Origin: a virus
IMG/VR virus record: IMGVR_UViG_3300010885_029022
Coordinates: 1 to 45,733 of that record
DNA: 45,733 bases
Reading direction: 5' to 3' (one strand)
The notes under the pieces were generated by a model. It was not told the origin of the DNA. It was given only the letters and a program-made list of their open reading frames with translations, and searched no databases. How positions within the stretch are numbered: position 1 is the first letter of the stretch; each line of letters begins with the position of its first letter. Below are positions 41,280 to 45,733 of the stretch, piece by piece. The position numbers were made by a program, and so were the translations under genes.

Positions 41280-41638
41280 ACACTCTCGTATCTCATGCAC
41301 AAACAGAGCTGATCTTGATGCACGAAGACCCAATGACTATCTCTGGATATTTGGATGTGGTTCAGGCATGGTCAGACATGGGTGATTGGTCAAATGAAAG
41401 TATGCTTGAAATTCTTGTTAAGCTGCTTGAGTGGAAGAACTTAACGCCACTTACTAACAGCCCAAACGAATGGCTGCCAATGCCTATGGCATCAGGTCAA
41501 GATAGCATGCTTTGGCAAAGTGCTCGTAACGTTGAAGCATTTTCAACGGATGGTGGCGTAACATATTACTTGTTGGAGGAACGAGATCAAGATCCAAGCT
41601 CGTTCCATATTTCAGAAAAGGTTAATCCAATTGGCTGA
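41276..41638 (+). CDS. Unknown 120-residue soluble protein
   Basis: A 120-residue acidic protein. It has a run of helices (ISGYLDVVQAWSDMG, NESMLEILVKLLEWKNL) followed by NEWLPMPMASGQDSMLWQSARNVEAFSTDGGVTYYLLEERDQ, a probable small beta domain. The first 60 residues are helical and Trp-rich. I do not recognise it. It is translationally coupled at both ends by short overlaps and is probably an accessory early protein. Confidence 0.72.
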   Translation: MNTLVSHAQTELILMHEDPMTISGYLDVVQAWSDMGDWSNESMLEILVKLLEWKNLTPLTNSPNEWLPMPMASGQDSMLWQSARNVEAFSTDGGVTYYLLEERDQDPSSFHISEKVNPIG

Positions 41639-41927
41639 AACTAACCAAACAATCGCTTGCCGTAGAGTAGTGGATTTCTTTAACGACTTTCGCAACGACG
41701 GCGTAGCAGAAATGACACTAGACGACGTCTATATTTTGTTTTATACTAAGCTTTTAAATAGTTGGAAAGCGCTTGTCACGACAACTGTTGGCGATGAGAT
41801 ATATTACCAAATTACATACAATGGCGAAACCGAAGAAACATATTTGGACGTCTTTACCAAAGCGTATAACTTTTGTATCACTAAAGAATCCGCTGACGAC
41901 TCACACCCATCCCTATTTGATATTTAG
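41631..41927 (+). CDS. Conserved small phage protein (DUF6275-like)
   Basis: A 98-residue protein with CRRVVDFFNDFRND, LDDVYILFYTKLLNSWKALVTT, EIYYQITYNGETEETYLDVFTKAYN. This matches a family I know as DUF6275 from phages of Gram-positive hosts, with no assigned function. The start is TTG at 41631, inside the end of the previous gene, with AAAAGG upstream. The family recall is good; biological role is open. Confidence 0.78.
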   Translation: MAETNQTIACRRVVDFFNDFRNDGVAEMTLDDVYILFYTKLLNSWKALVTTTVGDEIYYQITYNGETEETYLDVFTKAYNFCITKESADDSHPSLFDI

Positions 41928-41939
41928 CAAGGAGTAACA

Positions 41940-42164
41940 ATGGTTGCCAAACGAATTCATAAATACGAGGGCTGGGTTGTAGTAGAGCCAGATCGAAGCA
42001 CCGAAACAAGAGGCGCTCGTATTGCTAATCCTTGGCTACACAGACCTAGTAACTTTAAGGCTTTCTGTGTTTGTGCAAGAGAAATGTTACAGACAACCCC
42101 ACAGGATGTTTATAACGGCGTACAACCGCGTTGTCCTAAGTGCCCACCAGTAAAGGATATTTAA
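41940..42164 (+). CDS. Small protein with possible zinc-binding cysteines
   Basis: A 74-residue protein with FCVC (Cys43, Cys45) and CPKC (Cys65, Cys68), spaced so that they could hold one zinc ion, and a basic N terminus (KRIHKYEGW). AAGGAG precedes the ATG. The stop overlaps a possible start of the next gene (TAATG). A small nucleic-acid or protein binding role is plausible, but I do not know the family. Confidence 0.72.
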   Translation: MVAKRIHKYEGWVVVEPDRSTETRGARIANPWLHRPSNFKAFCVCAREMLQTTPQDVYNGVQPRCPKCPPVKDI

Positions 42165-42613
42165 TGGAGACTTACGAATTGGTGCCTTGGCCTAATAAAC
42201 CAGGTATTAAACCAAGCCAGGAACCTTCTAATAATTTCAGTCAAACCCCAAAAACTTTGGGTAATCTAACAATAAATTCAATTAACAAAGGAAACACCAT
42301 GAACCCAGTTATCAATTTTACAAGTTTTGTTCGGCGACCATTCGTGGTTGAAGCTGTACAAATCACCGAGGAAAACATTGACGACCTTGCTGTAATGCTC
42401 GGCGAGATCAAGATTAAGGATGATGAAAAGCATATCCTCTTGGACCGTCGAATTGTGCCAAACATCAAGCGTGCGTTCATTGGTTGGTGGGTTACCAAGC
42501 TTGACGATAACCTTCGTTGTTATTCGCCAAAGGTATTTGAAAAGGAATTTACTATTCAGGACGACAACTGGACGACATATTTTGACCAGCCTGTTGGCCC
42601 AGAAGACATCTAA
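42164..42613 (+). CDS. Conserved phage protein, two possible starts
   Basis: Two in-frame starts both have good ribosome binding sites: ATG at 42164 (AGGA at 42154-42157, TAATG overlap with the previous stop; 149 residues) and ATG at 42299 (AAAGGA at about 42288-42293; 104 residues). The conserved part, RRPFVVEAVQITEENIDDL to WWVTKL and KEFTIQDD, lies wholly after the second start. The first 45 residues are polar and Pro/Asn-rich with low complexity. I know the conserved part from actinobacteriophages, function unknown. Possibly both forms are made. Confidence 0.75.
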   Translation: METYELVPWPNKPGIKPSQEPSNNFSQTPKTLGNLTINSINKGNTMNPVINFTSFVRRPFVVEAVQITEENIDDLAVMLGEIKIKDDEKHILLDRRIVPNIKRAFIGWWVTKLDDNLRCYSPKVFEKEFTIQDDNWTTYFDQPVGPEDI

Positions 42614-42769
42614 ATAAATTTTTGACACCTGAACAAGTGTATAAACTGTTCCCCTTTTATACCGGTGCTGTCCTACATATGGGATCCCCCTTCGTCCTGT
42701 TAAGGGCGACAGTTAAATGACGTGCGACTACGTACAGCCGGCAATTCCACATAGCACAAGGAGATAAGT
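42614..42769. other. 156-base intergenic region with possible promoter and hairpin
   Basis: This gap holds no convincing gene. TTTGACA at 42621-42627 and ACAAGTG-TATAAA ending at 42645 resemble a promoter, but the spacing between the hexamers is only about 12 bases. ACAAGTG plus TATAAA also resembles the degenerate block at 30974-30986. Downstream, CTGTC (42669 region) and GACAG (about 42707) can enclose a CCCTT/AAGGG stem around a nine-base loop. It may be a leader for the gene at 42770. Evidence is weak. Confidence 0.35.
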
Positions 42770-43144
42770 ATGGTAATTGTAGACATAGACCAAACGTTGC
42801 TATATGGCACATCTGGTATTAAAAAAGTGATAGACTATGTAAATAGTTTAGCTGCAACTAAGAAAATTGTCATTGTGACTGGGCGACCGGAATCTCAGCG
42901 AAAAGTTACAGAAGCTGCGTTGTCAAATAATGGCGTTAAATACAATCGGTTGATTATGAATCCTGGCTCAACCGCAACCTCAATCAAATACAAAACTGAG
43001 ACCGCAAAAGCTTTGCTTAAAACTGGCTCCGTTTATTTGGCTATAGATGATAACGTTAATGCACGACAAGCTTATCAAAGTCTTGGTATTCGTACAGTAA
43101 ATCCTAAATCTATGCAATACTCTCTTGGAAAGAAGCCCGCTTAA
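42770..43144 (+). CDS. HAD-family phosphatase-like protein
   Basis: A 124-residue HAD-superfamily protein: motif I DIDQT (Asp5, Asp7), motif II VTGR (36-39), and motif IV DDN (93-95). A Lys of the usual motif III lies between. There is no large cap domain, so it is a minimal HAD that probably acts on a large substrate such as a nucleic-acid end or a phosphoprotein. Polynucleotide 3'-phosphatase is one option. GGAG precedes the ATG. A deoxyribonucleotidase-type HAD follows one gene later. Confidence 0.83.
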   Translation: MVIVDIDQTLLYGTSGIKKVIDYVNSLAATKKIVIVTGRPESQRKVTEAALSNNGVKYNRLIMNPGSTATSIKYKTETAKALLKTGSVYLAIDDNVNARQAYQSLGIRTVNPKSMQYSLGKKPA

Positions 43145-43257
43145 TGGATATTATAGCAGATCTGTGTTTTATATTTGTGTATTGGGTAATGCGCACGTGG
43201 AAAAAGATTTTTGGCCCGCATGATGAAACACCAACAAAGGAAGTACGAACTAAATGA
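43144..43257 (+). CDS. Small membrane-associated protein (37 residues)
   Basis: A 37-residue protein with an N-terminal hydrophobic stretch (IIADLCFIFVYWVM, about 3-16) and a basic C terminus (RTWKKIFGP then KEVRTK). It is joined to both neighbours by overlaps (TAATG, ATGA), which favours a real gene. The hydrophobic part is short for a full membrane span. Function unknown. Confidence 0.6.
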   Translation: MDIIADLCFIFVYWVMRTWKKIFGPHDETPTKEVRTK

Positions 43258-43826
43258 ATACCGATCCACCAAAGCCGCTGCTTCTTCTTGATATGGACGG
43301 CCCTCTGGCAAACTTTGACAAAGCTTTATATGCCGTGTGTCAGCACTTAGGCATTGAGCTTAATATCAAAGGACTTAGCGACCCTAACCGTAAATACTAC
43401 ATGACTGATAACATGGTGCACGATCACGAAAAATTGATGATCCGTGACCTGTTAGACACAAGTCATTTCTTCCAGTATATTCCAGTAACCGACGGCGCCA
43501 TTGAAGGCGTTAAAGAGCTTATGGAATACTTTGACGTTTGGGTTTGCACAAAGCCTCTAGACGCAAATCAGTTTTGTCGAGACGATAAAATGTGGTGGAT
43601 AAGAGAGTATTTCCCAGCGCTTTCCTCCAAAGTGATCATGGCACCAAAAAAGTCATTGATATTTGGCCAAACGTTATTAGACGATGCGCCTGATCTTGAT
43701 TGTATTGACCGTGCATTGTGGAGACCAGTTGTGTTCTCCGATCAATTCAATGGACCAGGCAGTCAGTGGGCGCATCTACCACATTGGAGTTGGGGCGACT
43801 CAATTGATAATTTACGAAGGAGCTAA
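43254..43826 (+). CDS. 5'(3')-deoxyribonucleotidase (NT5C-like HAD)
   Basis: A 190-residue protein of the NT5C family: LLLDMDGPLANFDKAL (Asp13, Asp15), VWVCTKPL with the motif II Thr, a Lys in VIMAPKKSLIFG, and LLDDAPD (motif IV). These enzymes remove 5' phosphates from deoxyribonucleoside monophosphates and so tune dNTP pools. In phages they are seen with other nucleotide genes; here a second HAD protein and a DUF1599-like protein are nearby. It starts with an ATGA overlap on the small membrane gene. The family assignment is good; substrate preference is open. Confidence 0.88.
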   Translation: MNTDPPKPLLLLDMDGPLANFDKALYAVCQHLGIELNIKGLSDPNRKYYMTDNMVHDHEKLMIRDLLDTSHFFQYIPVTDGAIEGVKELMEYFDVWVCTKPLDANQFCRDDKMWWIREYFPALSSKVIMAPKKSLIFGQTLLDDAPDLDCIDRALWRPVVFSDQFNGPGSQWAHLPHWSWGDSIDNLRRS

Positions 43827-43830
43827 AGAC

Positions 43831-44052
43831 ATGAAACCAGAAGATAAAGGACCAGTAGATTTCGTTACGCCAATGTGCATTTGGTGTCATAAAACAGCTA
43901 TCGTTAAAGTACCACACTCAGCATATTTAATGTGGCTAGATGGCGAGATGGCGCAATACGCGTTTAAAGACATGTCTGCAGATGATAGGGAGCTGCTCAT
44001 TAGTGGCACCCATCCAAAATGCTGGGATCTAATCATGGCGGCAGAAGCTTAA
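43831..44052 (+). CDS. Small protein with CIWC motif
   Basis: A 73-residue protein with CIWC (Cys16, Cys19) followed by ahydrophobic-acidic helix and SGTHPKCWD near the end, where a further Cys and His could complete a zinc site. I know the CxxC...SGxHPxCW pattern from small actinobacteriophage proteins. The ATG at 43831 follows GGAG (43819-43822); a long upstream in-frame extension would run through the previous gene. Function unknown, possibly nucleic-acid binding. Confidence 0.8.
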   Translation: MKPEDKGPVDFVTPMCIWCHKTAIVKVPHSAYLMWLDGEMAQYAFKDMSADDRELLISGTHPKCWDLIMAAEA

Positions 44053-44059
44053 CCGGTTT

Positions 44060-44132
44060 TCCTCTATAGCTCAGTTGGTAGAGCATCGGACTTTTAATCC
44101 GTGGGTCGCAGGTTCGAAACCTGCTGGAGGAA
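44060..44132 (+). tRNA. tRNA-Lys (anticodon UUU)
   Basis: A 73-base cloverleaf. Acceptor TCCTCTA (44060-44066) pairs with TGGAGGA (44125-44131) with one G-T pair; D arm GCTCAGTTGGTAGAGC; anticodon loop CTTTTAA with TTT; T arm GCAGGTTCGAAACCTGC. CCA is not encoded. It reads AAA/AAG. Confidence 0.96.
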
Positions 44133-44143
44133 CGCAATACTTA

Positions 44144-44227
44144 GCCCAGGTGGCGGAATGGCAGACGCAGAGGACTTAAACTCCTCCGTTCGTAATGGAC
44201 GTACGGGTTCGAATCCCGTCCCGGGCA
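44144..44227 (+). tRNA. tRNA-Leu (anticodon UAA)
   Basis: An 84-base tRNA with a long variable arm, as expected for leucine. Acceptor GCCCAGG (44144-44150) pairs with CCCGGGC (44220-44226) with one A-C mismatch; anticodon loop CTTAAAC with TAA; T arm ACGGGTTCGAATCCCGT. CCA is not encoded. It reads UUA, a codon common in the window's genes. Confidence 0.95.
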
Positions 44228-44254
44228 CTCACCAACAATAAAGGAGATATTCAA

Positions 44255-44464
44255 ATGGGTAAACATAAAATTAAACTAGAGCCATGGCAACAGCCAATAA
44301 TCTTCAAGGATCCGCGTTATACAACGCTTACTAAAGCCGAGCATACAGAGTTGACTAAGGATATTGAGCACCCAGTTACGTGGCCAAATAGAAAAGGCCG
44401 CAGCACTACTACCAAGGCAATTGATAATATGTATAGTGGAAAAGCAAACGACGGACTTCAGTAG
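44255..44464 (+). CDS. Unknown 69-residue basic protein
   Basis: A 69-residue basic protein, Lys-rich at the N terminus (MGKHKIKLEPWQQP), with polar residues throughout and no membrane span. AAAGGAG at 44240-44246 fixes the start at 44255; longer in-frame versions would run into the tRNA-Leu gene. I do not recognise it. Confidence 0.68.
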   Translation: MGKHKIKLEPWQQPIIFKDPRYTTLTKAEHTELTKDIEHPVTWPNRKGRSTTTKAIDNMYSGKANDGLQ

Positions 44465-44471
44465 GAGAATC

Positions 44472-44834
44472 ATGGAACCAGAACCAGAAGTTGAGATCAC
44501 AAAAGAGATGCTCAAAGACATGCGCAGCAAAGACCGAGAAAAGAAGCGCGAAAGCTTTTTGAATAACCGCGCCTTGCGAGGTAACCCTGGCGTGCCTAAG
44601 TCAAACGGTATTGATGCGCATTGGATTCTGTTGCACGGGCCTGAAAAGCCACCAACACGAGTCTCAATAATGCCCATCAATCTTAAGAAGGCTAGCGACG
44701 GTAATGAAGCGCGGATATTTGCTGCGGAGGCTAAGCGTAATCGCCGAAATGACAAGCGACTTGCCGCAAACCGAAATAGCCTTATTGGTAAGATAGATTT
44801 GGGTAATATATTTAAACAAGAAGAAAGCGCATGA
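44472..44834 (+). CDS. Unknown highly charged 120-residue protein
   Basis: A 120-residue protein, extremely charged at the N terminus (EPEPEVEITKEMLKDMRSKD, then REKKRESF) and with a basic C-terminal stretch (AAEAKRNRRNDKRLAANRN). Both ends are probably helical and could bind nucleic acid or act as a linker. AGGAG precedes the ATG at 44472. The end overlaps the next gene by four bases (ATGA). Family unknown to me. Confidence 0.7.
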   Translation: MEPEPEVEITKEMLKDMRSKDREKKRESFLNNRALRGNPGVPKSNGIDAHWILLHGPEKPPTRVSIMPINLKKASDGNEARIFAAEAKRNRRNDKRLAANRNSLIGKIDLGNIFKQEESA

Positions 44835-45061
44835 AATTCATAACAGTTGACACTAGCAATCAAACCAGGATTGCAAATCAGTATAACATTGACGTTGATG
44901 ATATTGCTGAGTTGTTACCACTTGGTTATATTTTATTATCTGACTTTAATGGAGAGATGCACCCGTATGAGGGCGTGATTACTAAAGCACATTTTGCTAC
45001 GTTATTCGATGTAGGGGCGGAGTTAAAGAATGGATATTTTGAAGCATTACCAAAAGGATAG
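44831..45061 (+). CDS. Unknown 76-residue protein
   Basis: A 76-residue acidic protein with FITVDTSNQTRIA, a helix (DVDDIAELL), then LGYILLSDFNGEMHPYEGVITKAHFATLF. It begins in the previous stop (ATGA). Its last 32 bases overlap the start of a small membrane peptide in another frame. The family is not known to me. Confidence 0.7.
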   Translation: MKFITVDTSNQTRIANQYNIDVDDIAELLPLGYILLSDFNGEMHPYEGVITKAHFATLFDVGAELKNGYFEALPKG

Positions 45062-45134
45062 GCATCCAATTCACATCATAGCTCCTTACACAATGGCATT
45101 ATTGTGTTTGACTTTGTTTATAGGTCTGCGGTAA
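45030..45134 (+). CDS. Candidate small membrane protein (34 residues)
   Basis: A 34-residue reading frame in a gap that would otherwise lack a gene: MDILKHYQKDRHPIH, then IIAPYTMALLCLTLFIGLR, a membrane-length hydrophobic stretch with a basic N-terminal side. GGAG at 45019-45022 lies seven bases before the ATG. The stop (45132-45134) comes two bases before promoter copy 5. A hairpin at 45088-45107 falls inside it. The combination supports a real gene, but size limits certainty. Confidence 0.58.
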   Translation: MDILKHYQKDRHPIHIIAPYTMALLCLTLFIGLR

Positions 45135-45135
45135 T

Positions 45136-45159
45136 CGCAAAAATTACAAGGCCTATAAT
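45136..45159 (+). promoter_or_regulatory. Repeated phage promoter, copy 5
   Basis: The fifth 24-base block: CGCA, AATT-ACAA, GGCC, TATAAT at 45154-45159. Two bases after the previous stop, as in copy 4. The ATG of the next gene is at 45187, 28 bases from the -10 box. It drives a single small membrane gene with its own terminator. Confidence 0.75.
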
Positions 45160-45186
45160 AGAACCATCTATTCAAGGAGAACCGTT

Positions 45187-45384
45187 ATGAACCCATCAAC
45201 CAAACTTCTCGATAAGGCTGTCAGTGACCTGACGCTTCGTGATTCACTCAAGATCAACCTCGGTGTTGTGGCAGCATTTGTCGCAATCCCAGTTGCAATC
45301 GGAGTGGGCGCAAGCATCAAGTCAAAGATCAGCACCATCAAGAACAACCGCAAAATGAAGAATACCGAAACAACTGAAAAGTAA
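45187..45384 (+). CDS. Small membrane protein, third promoter cassette
   Basis: A 65-residue protein with a charged N terminus (SDLTLRDSLKIN), one hydrophobic span (LGVVAAFVAIPVAIGVGASI, about 25-44) and a strongly basic, polar end (KSKISTIKNNRKMKN). Flanked by promoter copy 5 and a terminator at 45393-45433, so it forms a single-gene unit. Codons end in C or G far more often than in neighbours (ATC, AAG, AAC), which suggests high expression. AAGGAG precedes the ATG. Family unknown. Confidence 0.8.
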   Translation: MNPSTKLLDKAVSDLTLRDSLKINLGVVAAFVAIPVAIGVGASIKSKISTIKNNRKMKNTETTEK

Positions 45385-45392
45385 TTCAACAA

Positions 45393-45433
45393 AAAGCCAG
45401 AAAGCCCACAAGGCCTATGGTTTTCTTTTTTTT
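45393..45433 (+). terminator. Intrinsic terminator of third cassette
   Basis: AAAGCC (45393-45398) pairs with GGTTTT (45419-45424, one G-T pair), enclosing a GCC-CACAA-GGC inner stem; a T-rich tract follows (45421-45433, eight T in a row at 45426-45433). It lies nine bases after the stop of the 65-residue gene. Confidence 0.72.
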
Positions 45434-45462
45434 CCACCATAAATTTAATTAAAGGAGACAAA

Positions 45463-45733
45463 ATGAACGACATCGAACTACCACCCCAACAGCCACACAA
45501 CTCAACAGCGTGTACCTGCTTGTTCTGCTGGAGCGAAAACCGACAACTACGCTTCGAGATCTACGCCGCCTACAAAGCTCGCGAAGCCGCCTACGCCGCC
45601 TGGGCCGCCGAGATTGAGCGCATCAACAAAGGAGTACCCGCAATGACAAGAGATGAAGCAATCGAAGCCACTAACGCCAAATGGGGCGCTGCCTACGACG
45701 CCGCCGTTAATACCTACGACGCCGCCCACGCAA
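45463..45733 (+). CDS. Truncated Ala-rich protein at window edge
   Basis: The frame is open from the ATG at 45463 to the right edge, 90 codons, so the gene is cut. The N terminus has CTCLFC (Cys17, Cys19, Cys22). The rest is dominated by Ala/Tyr/Trp blocks such as YAAYKAREAAYAAWAAE and AAYDAAVNTYDAAHA, the beginning of a degenerate repeat array. GCC and TAC codons are frequent, so it is much richer in G/C than the surrounding AT-rich genes. AAAGGAG precedes the ATG. I recall Ala/Tyr repeat proteins in phages and actinobacteria, without a clear role. Confidence 0.75.
   Translation, partial: MNDIELPPQQPHNSTACTCLFCWSENRQLRFEIYAAYKAREAAYAAWAAEIERINKGVPAMTRDEAIEATNAKWGAAYDAAVNTYDAAHA

Noticed and set aside
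42717-42767. 16-residue frame starting with ATG at 42717.
   Set aside because: Very short, poorly placed binding site, no membrane span or motif, and not linked to neighbours.
45088-45107. Hairpin ACACAAT/ATTGTGT followed by a T-rich stretch, considered as a terminator of the gene ending at 45061.
   Set aside because: It lies inside the likely 34-residue gene and its T-tract is interrupted by G and C.
1-45733. Integrase, attachment sites, transposons, CRISPR arrays or restriction systems.
   Set aside because: None was recognised on either strand; the HNH gene is packaging-associated by position and family.

Overview
The window is a contiguous piece of a double-stranded DNA tailed phage with a long non-contractile tail (siphovirus). 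Every supported gene lies on the + strand, tightly packed, with many 1-8 base start/stop overlaps of the TAATG, ATGA or TGATG type. No integrase, repressor-type lysogeny module, transposase or CRISPR array was seen, so a virulent lifestyle is likely but not proven, because the right edge cuts a gene. The DNA is AT-rich by eye. The host is probably an actinobacterium: the M15 endolysin carries a C-terminal cell-wall-type domain that I know mainly from secreted actinobacterial proteins, and many small genes match families I know from actinobacteriophages. A low-to-medium GC (for example freshwater) actinobacterial host is an inference, not an observation.

Layout. 57-5509: a secreted lysozyme-like protein, an unknown protein, a small possible DNA-binding protein, a calcineurin-like phosphoesterase, and a run of virion appendage or tail-fibre-like proteins. 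5527-13757: packaging and head genes (small terminase, HNH nuclease, M15 endolysin, head-tail connector, large terminase, portal, a protease-capsid fusion), with two short proteins carrying the HG-K-G-x-x-WGV motif. 13775-29575: neck and tail (head closure, tail terminator, two paralogous major tail proteins around a tail assembly protein, an Fn3 protein, a kelch-like protein, a tail completion protein, a 2036-residue tape measure, distal tail protein, Gp37-like baseplate protein). 29599-30895: small membrane and holin-like proteins, closed by a very strong terminator at 30924-30971.

30972-31290 has no protein gene. It contains two promoter-plus-structured-RNA units back to back, each ending in a U-tract. 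31291-36498 is a cluster of small membrane proteins and conserved phage proteins, including two related two-span membrane proteins. 36510-40262 encodes a 1250-residue fusion of an SF3 helicase, an archaeo-eukaryotic-type primase domain and a family B DNA polymerase. 40286-45733 holds a single-strand binding protein, nucleotide phosphatases, two tRNAs (Lys-UUU and Leu-UAA), many small genes, and a truncated Ala-rich gene at the right edge.

The most striking pattern is a 24-base promoter block found five times (30560, 31029, 31123, 33285, 45136; 17 of 24 columns invariant). Each copy drives a very short unit closed by its own terminator: three units encode small membrane proteins (95, 81 and 65 residues) with the start codon 25-28 bases after the -10 box, and two appear to make non-coding RNAs. 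This looks like a dedicated, strongly expressed set of single-gene cassettes, and it is the best candidate here for an undescribed system.
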